From: Actinostola sp. cb2023 | Taxonomy: Eukaryota; Cnidaria; Anthozoa; Actiniaria; Actinostolidae | Length of the DNA: 64,000 nt | Direction: 5' to 3' | Assembly (NCBI GenBank): GCA_033675265.1 | Contig: JAUJYZ010000575.1 | Coordinates: forward strand, 62,001-126,000 | Part shown: piece by piece, positions 1 to 12,625 of the stretch | Layout of the letters: each line of letters starts with the position of its first letter | Numbering within the stretch: position 1 is the first letter of the stretch | Position numbers and translations under genes: made by a program | Notes under the pieces: generated by a model | Told to the model about the DNA's origin: nothing | The model's database searches: none | What the model saw: only the letters and a program-made list of their open reading frames with translations

Positions 1-554
1 TCTTGTAACCTGCTACATGTCTGAATTCATAAGATGTCATTACAATATATATGTATGCAGTGGGCAAAAACAATTTAAGAAAATCTATCTTCAAAGGGAA
101 TATTTATGATTTCCATATTTATCTTTTTTTTGAAACTGAAAGCATTTTGAAAGGGAACTGATTTTCTAAAGCAGATATTTCATCCAATAAATGTACATTT
201 AATGATTACAATAACTTTTATATTTGAACTTAAATCTTCAAGGTGATAAATAAAGATTTAAAATTCTCTGATGATGATATGAAGTACTGATATTTGTAAT
301 CAAGTATATATGACAGTAATATATTTTAGTATACAATAAATGTAGCTCATTACACTAATTACAATAATATCATAAAAACTAAATTATCATTAAGGACAAA
401 AGCAAGCTACTCATACTTAGTTGTTTTTAGTGCCAGGTTTTAGTGTCAGTGGTCTGAGTACCAGTAATTAATTAGTTGGTGTCAGTGTTATTCTTTTTGA
501 TGTTACTGTAACATTTACATTTTACTTCTATTTCTCATGTATGTAACTGTAGTT

Positions 555-1075
555 GTCATGGTTGCTGTCTGATCTAATGTCATCATAGTCATTGTTCCTG
601 TTGTTGTAGTCAGTAATCATTCTAATTCGCTATGTCTATACTGTGTCATTGTAACATTGTGTTTCTGGTTCTCATGTCTGGAAATGTCTTTGTCACAGTT
701 GCTGTCTTGTCCTAATGCTATCATAGTCATTGTCTCTGTTATGGCAGTCAGTAATCATTCTAATTCACTATGTCTATACTGTGTCATTTTAACATTGTGT
801 CTCGTTCTCATGTCTGTGACTGTCTGTGGTGACATGGTTGCTGTCTGATCTAATGTCGTCATAGTCATTGTCTCTGTTGTAGTAGTGTGTAATCATTATA
901 ATTCACTGTGGTCATGGACGTTAGCATTGTAACATAGTGTTTCTGTGGCTCATGTCTGTGACTGTCTTTGCCATGGTTGCTGTCTGAAATAATGTCATCA
1001 TAGTCATTGTCTCTGTTGTAGTAGTCAATAATTCTAATTCACTATGGTCTTGGAGGTCAGCCTGAGTGATGACCA
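555..1075. repeat. 138-bp tandem repeat, about four copies
   Basis: The phrase GTTGCTGTCT recurs at 561, 698, 837 and 976, a spacing of 137-139 bp. Each unit also repeats CATCATAGTCATTGTCTCTG and TAATCATTCTAATTCAC. Copies are diverged by substitutions. Confidence 0.85.
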
Positions 1076-1272
1076 TGACAAAGGTCAATAGTTATATTAA
1101 TATATTCGACTTCAATGTTCACCAGTCAAATGTAGTGTAAATATACTGTGCATGGGTAACACTTACATGTAGAGGTGTAAAGGATTTTGTGGTTCTCGTT
1201 TAGGTGCATTACATGCATTATTTTATCGGGTATTAAATTATGGCTTCATTCACATCTTCTGCATACCCCCAG

Positions 1273-1352
1273 GGGATTGGTCAGCCAAGAAAATGGTTGA
1301 AATGTGTCATAGATATTTCAAGAAGCTTCTTTGTTTATTTCCAATATTTGTG
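1273..1352 (+). CDS. Possible internal exon, unidentified (plus strand)
   Basis: A good acceptor (CTTCTGCATACCCCCAG) is followed by an open frame DWSAKKMVEMCHRYFKKLLC ending PIFV at donor GTAACA. It could be an orphan or fossil exon. No neighbours were found to join it to. Confidence 0.25.
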
Positions 1353-1499
1353 GTAACAGCATTTCTGTTCTGAAGTAACCAGTGATTTCCACTATTGACC
1401 AGCAATAATTAGCCAGTCACTTAATTGACAGTCCTGTTAACCCATGTTTGTAATTTATTGATTGCTATATTTCCTAATCTACCTAAAGTGTAGCTAGTA

Positions 1500-2045
1500 A
1501 TTGCTGCGAGCCGCCAGGCGAGCAGCGAAACTAATCTTGACGGAGTTCCTGTGTCATGTGTGGTCGTGTGGGATCTGGGCACTTATGTGGATGCAACGAG
1601 AATCTCGACTGCATTCACGGACTGCCTGGAGATGATTTTGTGAGCCACGGTACTTTTGATCAGCGCACACTCGCAACACGTTCAATCGATATTGAGTATC
1701 GTTTATTTTTCGCTGATTCAAGCCAGGAAAGTGTTCGTTTTCTACAAATCCATGATGTCAAATGCAACTTTATTCATTGCTGGAAGCATTCATCAGGGTC
1801 ATGAACAATTTAGTGACATTTCAAGGGGAAGACCATGTTCTTTTATGAGTTTTCAGCGCTGTTATGGTTGTGTGCTCAGTCACGTCCAGTTCCACAATGA
1901 AGTACATAAGCTTAAGTTACTTCTACAGTGAGTCGATCAGAGTTGACCGAAGGAGACAGCATGTACTTGAATGCTTTTGAAAGACACAGTTAGTATCCCC
2001 GATGCTGTCGCTGACCTATCTACCTGATCGAGCTCGTTGGTCTTC
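1500..2045. repeat. Dispersed repeat, copy A
   Basis: Begins with GCGAGC-rich sequence then ACTAATCTT, and contains AAGGGGAAGACCATGTTCTT and TTTCAGCGCTGTTATGG. The same landmarks recur in order, diverged, at 25980-26505. The ORFs here are not conserved in the second copy. Confidence 0.55.
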
Positions 2046-2373
2046 GTCAAACCAATCCGGCCCATGCCATTGCCATTGGCATTGAGGCAACTACTGAATC
2101 AAATTATACGATCCATCCTGATGTACTTTTATCTTCTACAAGTCTGCTATGAGGCTTCGACATCTTTCCTGATATCTGGCCAGTAACATTGTATATAATA
2201 TACACCAAACACAATTCTCTATTTCATTGAATCCATATTTGTATTAATTTAATACTGCATATCAGTAGAGTACAAACTATTACAAGCGTGTAACATAAAT
2301 AGTGCAAAGTATTGCATGCTTTTAGTGCTGGTACATGTCTATAGCTGTCTGTCCATGACCAGATTATTATAGC

Positions 2374-2506
2374 GGGTGGGAATGATAATTAATAGAGACA
2401 TGGAGTGGAACAATGTGACCGGGATGGGAATGAGAATCAATGGAGATGTGGGATGGGAACAATGGGACAAGGGTGGGAATGAGAATCAGTAGATATATGG
2501 GAGGGA
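2374..2506. repeat. Short G-rich tandem repeat, about three copies
   Basis: The motif GGGTGGGAATGAGAATCA and a following AGAGATATGGGA segment recur about every 55 bp. Confidence 0.6.
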
Positions 2507-2724
2507 AATAGGTTTCTTGTAAGCTAGAACACATGACACAGTAATAAAGTTATTATTATTATTATACCACATTTTTATTATTTTATTTTACAACTAATGC
2601 ACCTTGCTGAAAATTAAGGGACAACCACATGTATGCATTGACAGCTACATTTCACTTTTATGTGTTACCATGTACTGTACGGCAGTGCACAACTCGCAGC
2701 ACTTCACTTTCTACCAGAAACGAC

Positions 2725-3086
2725 TAGTTAGTTTACTGTACTGTAAGCAGATAACATTGATTAACGTGTTTTGTATCTTTGTTGAAGTGATACACTTTAG
2801 GCCATCAATATATGTAATATATACAATATTCTGATTTACAGATGTCTGCTACGCTTATGATTTCTATTGTATTTCCCTCATTAATTATTCATGAATTTGA
2901 TAACTAGTAATAATTAGTTTACTGTACTGTAAGCAGATAACATTGATTAACGTGTTTTGTATCTTAGTTGAAGTGATACACTTCAGGCCATCAATATATG
3001 TAATATATACAATATTCTGATGTACAGATGTCTGCTACTGTTATGATTTCTATTGTATTTCCCTCGTTAACTATTCATGAATTCAA
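2725..3086. repeat. Direct duplication of a 187-bp unit
   Basis: Two near-identical copies run from TTAGTTTACTGTACTGTAAG to TTAATTATTCATGAATT. The 3' part (ATGTCTGCTACGCTTATG onward) also occurs twice at 32.7-33.0 kb. Confidence 0.85.
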
Positions 3087-3426
3087 TAAGAATTTATAGA
3101 GCTTTACTAGAACTTTTGAGTTCCTTATAGTCATTGTTAGATTTTGCCTGTTTGGTCATATGGTGGAAAGTGCCCTTAGTTGTAGTAATGCTGTTAGAAT
3201 ATCACACCCTGCAATAGCGCCATTTATCTATTTCTTGGTTTACAAAATTACAGCCTGTTTTGTTCATGCTTGCAAATCAAAAATACCCCTTCTGCCGTGC
3301 TTGTACATTTAATCTTAATTAAGGAGTCAACGTTGGCTCTGCTCCTTTCGTATCATATTTTCTATCATTGTTATCATTGCTGTGACTATTAATAAATGTT
3401 TTGCCCAAGTTTATTTAACAAACAGG

Positions 3427-3535
3427 AATCCAGTGACTGAGTTGATGCCAGTTCATATGGACGAACAACAATGCTACCAGAATTTAGAGATTCCAACATG
3501 TATCATAGAATCCTGTGGATCCCCTGGGTTTACTG
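3427..3535 (+). CDS. Possible internal exon, unidentified (plus strand)
   Basis: Between acceptor TTTAACAAACAG and donor GTATGT one frame reads NPVTELMPVHMDEQQCYQNL then EIPTCIIESCGSPGFT. The cysteine-rich end suggests a secreted fragment. I have no family match and no partner exons. Confidence 0.25.
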
Positions 3536-3945
3536 TATGTATGTAATGTGTATCAGACTTTGATTCTGTTGACAGTGAAAGGTTAGATACATTTGTAATT
3601 TGCTGTACAAGTCATACTGCAGTAGGCAAAGAGCATAATTATATATAACAACACTTTGAATGATATGAATGATTCAGTGAAGTCTGATCCTATGGATTGG
3701 TCAAGTGGATGCCTTAGGAAAATCTATGCTGAACTGCACATGGAGGCTTATACAATGCATTATAGTTCATGTACAAGACACTGATGGATTGAAAAAGAAT
3801 GTATTCACCATATAATGGGTGGGGCCTGTCCACAGGATTCTATGATATTGCAGTGCATTGTTTATTGACAACAAAAACACATCACATTATTCATACACAA
3901 AGCATACACAAGTTGTCTTCAGTTGTCCATTATTTATTAGCAGTT

Positions 3946-4140
3946 AAACCCAGTTATAACTGACTGTCTCTAAGAAGTGGCCACAGGATTCTATTGTACA
4001 TTGATGCAAGATTGATGCATTGAAACTTTGACAATGTACTTCTGATTTGTGCTGATTTGTAATTATGTAAAGGACATTAAGAAACAAGTGCCACAGTCAT
4101 TAATGGGACATGAGCACAAGACAGTTATAACTGGGTTTAC
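3946..4140. mobile_element. Small inverted-repeat element
   Basis: TTAAACCCAGTTATAACTG at the left is matched by its reverse complement CAGTTATAACTGGGTTTA at the right, about 195 bp apart. MITE-like; no clear target duplication. Confidence 0.5.
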
Positions 4141-4574
4141 TCCAGTGGTTTACTGGGAGAGAGTGGTGTAACTAGGGACGGGAAGGAGAAATCAACCATA
4201 CTGGAAAAGATGGGCCGGCATTTTAAAGAGTACTCTCACTGTACATGTGTGTGTATATGGTGCCTTAGATGACGATTCGCATATCCCATTCACACCATGT
4301 GAAAGGGGCATTGGTCTGTCATGTAGTTTTGTTTTGGATTTTCCTGTACAGACTCTTTCATGACTCTGGCCAGACATACATAATAAAATTGCGAGTGCTT
4401 CTTAATTTGCTTTTCAACTGTGAACAGAAAGATCTTGACTGTAGCTACTAAACGGTGTAGTTTTTGAGATGCAAGATACAGTGATTTGACTTACTGTGAA
4501 GTAAAATGGCATTTACTTGGTCCTTAGGCAAAATAAAAATATTGGGATTACAGTGCTCATCTTTTCCAGTATGG

Positions 4575-4725
4575 TTCAATGGGAAGGGGAGGGGTACAAC
4601 AGGGTGGGGAGGGATAAGACATAGGGTGGGGAGGGGTAAGACATAGGGTGGGGAGGGGGTAAGATGGGGTGGGGAGGGGGTAAGAAGGGGTGGGGTGGGG
4701 AGGGGTAAGACTTGGAGTGGGTATT
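4575..4725. repeat. G-rich tandem repeat
   Basis: Repeats of GGTGGGGAGGGGTAAGACAT about every 22 bp. The strand asymmetry and runs of four Gs could allow G-quadruplexes. Confidence 0.75.
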
Positions 4726-4989
4726 GGGATAGGGGGATTGTACTCTGACAGATTTCAAGGTAAGTCTAATGTCCTTATGCCATGTTGACACTTGAGTATC
4801 TTGTTGACTTAGAAAAATATGCTGAAGTGTGAACATGGCATAAGGAAATTTTTTGTTTATTTCTTGTGTTGTTTGACTTGTAATTTTTCTTGTATTTTGT
4901 TTTATTTTTTATTTGTCTTTGTTTATTTATTTTGTCTTGTGTTTTTGAGAAATAAACTTTGACACCAACAATATATATTTAGTGATTTT

Positions 4990-5412
4990 AATATATTCCA
5001 TCTCTATAGGGTACACGCCCATCTGTTTAAAAAAAAAAAACTCCCCGAGGTCCTACCAGCACCAAGTCTCACCACCCCACCAGGACCAGATAGTCTCGCT
5101 GCCCCGACCAGAGTCATCTTAGGCCTGATCAGGAAACTTTACCTGATACTGAAGTACTACTGTCTGAATGATTGTCAAACTTTCACTCACTACATACTCC
5201 ATAGGGGAATTCTGGCGTCACTCGAGCCAGCACTTACAGGGAGGGTCAGTACAAATATGAGTGTCAGATCACCCCACCCCACCACCCACAGATGTCCATG
5301 ACAGTGATGTGCATTGTGATCAATAGGCTCGTCATTTAACTACATTCAGACAACTCAATTATAAGTTTTGATTATCAAATCTGACTTAGGAAGACTGTAA
5401 AAGATATTTCTG
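4990..5412 (+). repeat. Inverted duplication, left arm
   Basis: About 400 bp matching the reverse complement of 7330-7695. Shared landmarks include GAGGTCCTACCAGCACCA, GGGGAA(T/C)TCTG and ACAAATATGAG. Open on the plus strand for about 90 codons; contains DCQTFTHYILHRG. Confidence 0.75.
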
Positions 5413-5483
5413 GGATAATAAGTGAACTAAATGTGAAGGTTTAGCTGATAAGGCAACTACCACTATGCAATTTAATTAGAAAA

Positions 5484-6184
5484 TCTAGGCCCCATCTTGA
5501 ATTGATTAACCTAGTGGCCATTTTGAATTGATTAACCTAGTGGCCATTTTGAATTGATTAACCTAGTGACCATTTTGAATTGATTATCTTAGCAACCATT
5601 TTGAATTGATTAACCTAGCAGCCATTTTGAATTGATTAACCTAGCAACCATTTTGAATTGATTAACCTAGTGTCCATTTTGAATTGATTAACCTAGTGGC
5701 CTTTTTGAATTGATTAACCTAGCAGCCATTTTGAATTAATTAACCTAGCAACCATTTTAAATTTATTACCCTAGTGGCCATTTTGAATTAATTAACCTAG
5801 CAACCATTTTGAATTGATTAACCTAGCAGCCATTTTGAATTAATTAACCTAGCAACCATTTTGAATTGATTAACCTAGCAGCCATTTTGAATTAATTAAC
5901 CTAGCAACCATTTTAAATTTATTACCCTAGTGGCCATTTTGAATTAATTAACCTAGCAACCATTTTGAATTGATTATCTTAGCGACCATTTTTAATTGAT
6001 TAACCTAGCAACCACTTTGAATTGATTATCTTAGCAACCATTTTGAATTGATTAACCTAGCAGCCATTTTGAATTGATTAACCTAGCAGCCATTTTGAAT
6101 TGATTAACCTAGCAGCCATTTTGAATTGATTATCTTAAAAACCATTTTGAATAATTATCTTAGCAGCCATTTTGAATTGATTAA
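5484..6184. repeat. 26-bp tandem repeat, about 27 copies
   Basis: Unit CCATTTTGAATTGATTAACC followed by TAGCAG, with alternating variants (TTGATTAAC/TTAATTAAC, AGCAG/AGCAA/AGTGG) giving a local two-unit pattern. Confidence 0.92.
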
Positions 6185-6256
6185 TAATTAATTTATTCCT
6201 ACTGAATATGGCAAAGCCATGTTACAAATATGTTACAATTGAGTACTAGGGTAACA

Positions 6257-7219
6257 TAGTTTTTTCACCAGCAAAGAAACTTGTCGGACAAGTCAAATCA
6301 AAGTCGCAAATGAATTGTTTCTAAAACAAACAGATTTGCAGCCACAAATCTGAGGAAATTTTAAGCAATATCAACATCGGCTCCAAAATTAATTTGAATA
6401 CTAATTGTAAATGATGGCATGTTTCTGCATTTCAATACCACAACAATGTTGTCAATCAGCCATTATAATATTTGCACATTCTGGCACCATTGTATCGTTA
6501 ACATCATTCATAATTTGTAATCAGTTTGATACTTCAGGTCTTGAGGTGTGGTGTTTTTCACCTTTTTCCTCTTCATCATACTGTTCATCAAGTAGAATAT
6601 TGATACATTGAGGTGTGGTGTTCATACACTTTCTATATGGGTCACCTTTTATCCTCTATGATTCATAGACTTCAATGTGCCATGCACTTTTAATTTGTTC
6701 GTCATAAGCCATCAAAATGATGTGCACATTTTCTGATTTGAATGTAGTTTTAGTTGATATTGCATTACTCTTCAATTTGATGTTCATTTGGTGCTCAGAA
6801 TGGAATTGTGCTTCGACAGCAAATTTGTATTAATTTGTTGAAGACCTCAGTTTCATTAAGGTTGCAGAAATATTAATACGAATCGGTAGTTGCAATCAGT
6901 TTGGCCATCATGAAAGTCCTTCAGTAGTAAAGAGCTCAAAAACATGCATAGAAACTTATCACTTTATGTACAGTGTTTTGCTCAGTTTTGATGATATGTA
7001 CCTTTCTATGAGCCACTTCTAGTTCATATTGGATTTGAAAACAGAGCTTCACTGTCCTTGGAATTTGAATGTTTAAACTCAAGTAAGAAGTCATTTACAT
7101 TGATTGTATGACAACTATTAAATTTAGCAAGTTCATATCCAGAGTCATTTATATTTTATGGTTAAGTAGTCAGACAGGTTTAAGGAAACTGAGGTCTTCA
7201 CTTTGCTGGTGAAAAAACT
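6257..7219. mobile_element. DNA-transposon-like element, about 960 bp
   Basis: Terminal inverted repeats AGTTTTTTCACCAGCAAAG (left) and its exact reverse complement (right). A second inverted pair (GAAGACCTCAGTTTC at 6838, reverse complement at 7185) is nested inside. No transposase ORF, so non-autonomous. It lies inside the 5.0/7.4-kb inverted duplication. Confidence 0.65.
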
Positions 7220-7329
7220 TTAATTAAATTACAATCCTATGATAGAAGCCGTTTTACCAGTTGCCAACAACACCAACCCATAATTTTATCCCAGAAAAGA
7301 TTTCAGTTTTAGTCTTCCGCCATGTCAGT

Positions 7330-7695
7330 TTGATAATCTCTTAGATTGAGAAGTCTGAATGTAGCAGTACTTTAAGCCTATCGATCACACATCCCATCAC
7401 TGTCACACACACCAGTGAATGATGAGGTGGGATCACCCTCAACTCATATTTGCACTAACCTTCACCTTTTTGTCTGACTTGAATGACAACAGAGTTCCCC
7501 GATGAAGTATGCAGTGAGCAAAGGTTTGGCATCCACCCAGACAGTCTTCAGTATCAAGGCTGATCATGGCCTCAAGTTTAGACTCTGACGGAAACAGCAA
7601 GATACTACCTTATGGATTTCCTGGCCTGTGGGGTGGCTTCTCTTTTGGTGCTGGTAGGACCTCGTGGGAGGTATGGAGTATATTTCGTTTTTCAA
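7330..7695 (-). repeat. Inverted duplication, right arm
   Basis: Reverse complement of the 4990-5412 arm with indels. One minus-strand frame reads CQTFAHCILHRGTLLS, parallel to CQTFTHYILHRGILAS in the other arm, and ends at a possible donor GTGAAG. Confidence 0.75.
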
Positions 7696-7706
7696 TGAAG
7701 TTACAA

Positions 7707-7880
7707 TAGATACAGGAGAGTGTCCTGATGCAACTCATATGCAAATACTCTGAGCATACCAATTTAACTAAAGGGGTTTAAAACATATGGCTTTATAACA
7801 ACCACTGCTTTACCCCATTCATCCAGAAAGCCAATTCTCTCTTACAAAACCTGGTTGTGTATGACACTCTCCTGTATCTA
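7707..7880. mobile_element. MITE, 174 bp
   Basis: TAGATACAGGAGAGTGTC at the left and GACACTCTCCTGTATCTA at the right are perfect inverted repeats. TA at both ends fits a TA target duplication. Confidence 0.75.
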
Positions 7881-8999
7881 ATGTTTGGCATGAATCATTT
7901 ACAAATGTAGGTTATTTCCTCAATGTAAATTATTCTAATGGTCTTCTGTGTTCCTCTTGTGGTTGTTGGTTTTGGTTATGTGACAGTTTTGTAGAACCTG
8001 TAAACATGAACAAAAAACTGTATTTAATACAAAAACCAAGATATGAAAAAGTACAGTATGTGTATGCCTACAGAACGTGCCCTATAACTAACAATGGGAT
8101 TAATACAATAGTTTGTCTATCAAAACAATCCTCACCACCAACCCCACATTCTACAGGGAGTCAAGAGATGACTGACTACAGTTACATGTATGGGGTATTC
8201 TGTATTGCTCTGAATCATTATTACTGATAGGTTTAAACTAGATATCGTATGACTGATCAACTTATAGCATGGACATGTCATTACCATGATGTTTTCTAGG
8301 ATTTCAATGAGTCAATGCTATGACAACACCATGCTCTGACAGTACCATATGCCTTGGTTTTACAGTCATACGAAATCTTCTCTATAATAATTCTTGCTAA
8401 CTTACATGTTTGTCACACCAAGGCTGGCCAAAGCTTGACAAGATATTATAAAGGTAACATTTTGTCTTGATACACATTATGAACTGTCAAGCTGCAATAG
8501 AGGCTGCTAGAAGTAATTTATGGTAAGTATAATGGTCTACATGATGCATCACATACAAAACATTTTCACTGTACACACACAATATGTGTAGAGTATTTAC
8601 ATAAACATACACACCTGAATCAATGCCATTGAGAACAGTCTCTTTGTAGTACCAAACCAGATAGCATGGCCAGCATCCAATGGTAGATACTGGCCTCCAG
8701 CTTGTACTATGTATATGTACAACGTACATGTAGTTACATGGTACAAAGTCTGTAGGTTAAGTTCACATACTGTCTAATAACAATAGTGAATAGATCAAGC
8801 CACAATATGATGCCAAACGATTGTAACATATTAGTTCAACCTACAAAGAAATATAAGAAAGATGGTTATTAACCAATAAATGCATTACAGTGTATATACA
8901 ATCTGCTCTAGATGATGACTGTGAGGAATCAAATCGCAGGGAGGGGAATGCAAGGGGAATACTACTTTATCCCAATTTTAATGAAATAGCTGGACACAA
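7881..8999. other. Intergenic
   Basis: No supported gene other than the weak exon candidate at 8639-8704. Confidence 0.5.
8639..8704 (-). CDS. Possible internal exon, unidentified (minus strand)
   Basis: In one minus-strand frame the sequence reads GGQYLPLDAGHAIWFGTTKR then LFSMALIQ up to a GTGTGT donor, with an AG just upstream. Composition looks protein-like and the strand agrees with the candidate exon at 10240-10338, but the acceptor has a poor pyrimidine tract and the frame is open for under 30 codons. Confidence 0.25.
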
Positions 9000-9278
9000 C
9001 ACAGGCAGCCCAACCATTGCTTCTGAGGCTACTAATTTTAATAAATAAAAATATATTTGTATGCGCACGTCTTTTTTTGACGGGTTTCCTCGCACACGAT
9101 ACATATTATGTTGTGTTCCCTGTGCATAGAAATGTATAATGTTGGGATCCCTGTGTGCATCTCGCAGGACATGCCCGCACAAGTGTAGTATTGAAACTAA
9201 AAAAGATGCATAAATGTACAAATATATTTTTATTTAATATAATTAGTAGCCTCAGAAGCAATGGTTGGGCTGCCTGTG
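9000..9278. mobile_element. MITE with about 60-bp inverted repeats
   Basis: CACAGGCAGCCCAACCATTG and onward through GCTTCTGAGGCTACTAAT is matched by the reverse complement ending GGCTGCCTGTG. Non-coding interior. Confidence 0.85.
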
Positions 9279-9357
9279 AACACAAATCCAAACCACTGCA
9301 CACACAGTACAGCAGACCATGTTACAGTTTTGTTCAGTAACAGTGAACAATGATGCT

Positions 9358-9786
9358 TTAAAGTGCCTATGAAACGAAAATGTCGATCCTTGTTTTATTG
9401 TACATTATTGTTGTTTGGTCTTCACTGAGCATTTGCTGTATTTAAACATCGACTTTGAGCATGCGAACATTTTCTTTTCGCGGTTCGAAAATTATCATTT
9501 TCAACCAAAATGTGCGACAGGAGACTGGGCTCTTGACAATGGCTTGGTGACGTCATAAGTTGTGTATGCCTTTGTTTGCACAACTTATGACATCACATTT
9601 CTATAGTTTGACCGAGCGGGAATTGTCGCACTTTGAAACCCAAAATGCCCAACTTCGTGCGCGAAATAAAAAATGTTCCCGTAGCTCAATTCACTTTTTA
9701 TTAATGCCATGTAAACAAGCAAATAGTAAACTTTCGTAGTAGCAAATAAAAACGGGGTCTGTTTGTTCATTTCATAGGCACTTTAA
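9358..9786. mobile_element. TTAA-flanked MITE, 421 bp
   Basis: AGTGCCTATGAAACGAA at 9362 and TTCATTTCATAGGCACT ending at 9782, each directly bordered by TTAA (9358-9361, 9783-9786). TTAA duplications are typical of piggyBac and Kolobok elements. A nested hairpin (CATAAGTTGTG / CACAACTTATG) lies near 9550-9595. Confidence 0.8.
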
Positions 9787-10239
9787 GTCAAGGTTGTGTT
9801 TTTATGGTTTTGATACATTTATTACATTTTATCAATGCTAAAGCTCTACTTCACACCATTGTTTGTAGTCACTGAACAAAACTGCAAAATAGTCTAGTCA
9901 TATAAACTTTGTATGGTTTTTCACCTACCACCCCTCCCCCTCTGCACACCACCCATCCCCCTCTACACACCACCCCTCCCCCCTCTACACTTCACAGACA
10001 CAACAATATATAGGGAATGATTTTCAAGCAAAAGTACAAATGTCGTACAACTACAAAACTGAATTTTGCTAACAATACGTTATATCTTCTGTATTTTGAC
10101 ACTACAGAAAGCAGCTAACGCTATTATAACAGCTAAATGCACATCAATTCAGTTTTGTAGACAGTCGCTGTTATGCACCGAAGCGAATCAATCAACGGCG
10201 AATAAAACACAACAAATCCAATCATTTCGAGATATTTAC

Positions 10240-10338
10240 CTTTCTTTGACATCCTAAAGCGTTCATACAGGCTTGAATATGGTTTTTAGCTTGGTTAGAA
10301 CTTTTTTCCGCCTTAAAAACAGCAAAAATGGAAGCCAT
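10240..10338 (-). CDS. Possible first exon of an unidentified minus-strand gene
   Basis: Minus-strand ATG at 10338 opens 33 codons (MASIFAVFKAEKSSNQAKNH onward, ending NALGCQRK) and meets donor GTAAAT in phase 0. A decayed copy of the same region lies at about 11720-11820 with early stops but the AAAGAAAG/GTAAG junction retained. I do not recognise the protein and found no certain downstream exons. Confidence 0.35.
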
Positions 10339-10735
10339 TTTGCATTGCTTTTGAACTTCGCGGCGATAAGGTGTGAAAACGTGCCACATGTCACGTGACT
10401 AGGGGCCTGGGAACTAGTGTGAAATTGTGTGAAAAATGCGTGAAAAAAAGTGTGAAAAAACATCCCGCATGATCCCGCACGCACATATCCCGTGTTATTT
10501 ATCATTCATTTTGCGTGATATTTTTCAATTATCAGCAATGTGTATGACCTTCGTATGTCAAAATAAACACGAGATTGTGGAATGCGCTTCTTGAATTTCT
10601 TCTCAAAAGAAAAAAAACGGAGAGAAAAAATACAGACAACACAGAGCAGCAGACTTTTTACATTTGATATTTATATTTCAAAAATTGTAATTAGATACTG
10701 AAAAGCTCCGATAGGGGAGTATGTAATAAAATTTA

Positions 10736-10889
<154 letters not shown>

Positions 10890-10999
10890 TTATCCATTAT
10901 TATTATTTTCAAAAGCGATCATTTTAAATTTTGTAAATAAGGATTTTTTTATCTATTTTTTTATCTGATCTCTTATTTGTAATTTTTTTGAAAAATAAA

Positions 11000-11052
11000 G
11001 TTATTATTATTATTATTATTATTATCATTACTATTATTATTATTATTATTTA

Positions 11053-11111
<59 letters not shown>

Positions 11112-11132
11112 TATTATTATTATTATTATTAT
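11000..11132. repeat. TTA/ATT microsatellite, interrupted
   Basis: ATT triplets broken by TTTATTG and TTTATT; preceded by an AATAAAG. Confidence 0.95.
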
Positions 11133-11184
11133 GACTTGAAATTATTTAAACGGCATTAACATTTCGTGACTGTTCCGTGCCCTG

Positions 11185-11282
11185 ACCGTCTATCGAATTC
11201 GTGCCATGACCGTTACCGTGCCGTGACCGTGCCGTGACCGTGCCGTGACCGTACCGTGACCGTGCCGTGACCGTGACCGTAT
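11185..11282. repeat. CCGTGACCGTG tandem repeat
   Basis: About eight copies of an 11-bp motif (CCGTGACCGTG with CCGTACCGTG variants). The same words occur inside the MITEs at 22103, 34567 and 35550. Confidence 0.8.
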
Positions 11283-11579
11283 GCCTTGGTGTTTTACAGT
11301 CATCAGCTCTATGCTGTCTGTAAGTATTGTAAAACGCATAGCAACTGAAATACGTTCTTTTACAACGGAAAGGCATTATTTGTAAATATATAATATTAGT
11401 AAAACTTATTTCACCGAATCCTAATCCTATACACTATTACCCTAACATTATACACTAACCCAATGCTTCTACTTCTTTATACGGATACACAGAAAATACC
11501 AAGCATTCGGTAAAATAAGGGTTTATTATATATTATTTATTTAGGGTTTATTGTTATGCTAGTAAAAATACTTATGTTA

Positions 11580-12060
11580 CTAAACAAATAGACTCCATTT
11601 TGGGGTGCGTCTGTAATTAGATTCACAGAACACGTCCAAATATGGCGAGAACAAAAAAGTACGCCACGAGACAAAACGTGGCTAAAAACACGTCATTAAT
11701 TCGATATTCTTACCTTTCTTTGGCTTGGAAACATACTCCAATCATTCAAATACAGTGTGCAGCTCTTGTTTAGTCGTCTTGTAGCTTAAAACAGTCAAAA
11801 ATCAAGCCATTTCGCAGCACTCTTCAATATATTGCTTTCTTGCACGTTTGACGCGTGTCATCTTGTCACGTGTCTTAAGACTGGAAACTAGTTTCTAGTG
11901 CCGCGCGGGCTGCAAAATTCCAACGTGCATGCTTTATACTTTTTAGCTACAATTTTATGAACTTTGTATAAAGTAGTTTTTCATCCCACTGAACCTTCAA
12001 AGATCGACTAAAGTCAAAATAAACGCGAGATTTTGAAATTGCGCTTTTTATATATTTTTC
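11580..12060 (-). pseudogene. Decayed duplicate of the 10.2-kb exon/promoter segment
   Basis: Shares with 10230-10600 the words TTACCTTTCTTTG, AAAACAG(T/C)CAAAAAT, AAGCCATTT, TCACGTG and GTCAAAATAAACGCGAGATT in the same order. Stops interrupt the frame corresponding to MASIFAVF, so it looks non-functional. Confidence 0.5.
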
Positions 12061-12625
12061 CTCATACTTAGTAGTCTATAGGTGTACCAGACAATATAGA
12101 GCAGATCTTATTGTAGTACGACTGAAAATCATACAGAACGGACGGCATACTGAATGTGTCGTACGGAGTCAGTAATCTATATATGCCTTGCTTCTTCAAA
12201 GTTGTACGAAATCAGCTCTATAATGTCTGTAAGTGTATGTGAAGAAAACTCATAGAAACTGAAATGTGTTGTTTAAAAGCTTTATTTGCAAAATATAACA
12301 GTGACATGAATATTATAATACTAGCATAACAATAAACTTATTTCACCGAATCCTCTTGAAATAAAGTTTATTCATTCATTCATCCATCCAACCAACAAAT
12401 ATTAGCTACCATTTTATGAACTTTATATAAAGTAGTTTTTCAGCCCACAGAACCTTCAAAGTTCGACTAATGTCAAAATAAATACCAGATTGTGAAATGC
12501 CTTTTGGAAGTTTTTTTCTCATAACGTCCAGGTGTACTTACAGACAACATAGAAAAAATACTGTGATCGTGATCGTGATCGTGATCGTGCCCTACACCTT
12601 GATTTTTCAAAGTTGTACGAATCTG

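Larger units (their letters stand above)
3087..4600. other. Intergenic, mostly unique
   Basis: Apart from the orphan exon candidate at 3427 and the inverted repeat at 3946-4140 I see nothing supported here; ORFs are short and stop-rich. Confidence 0.5.
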
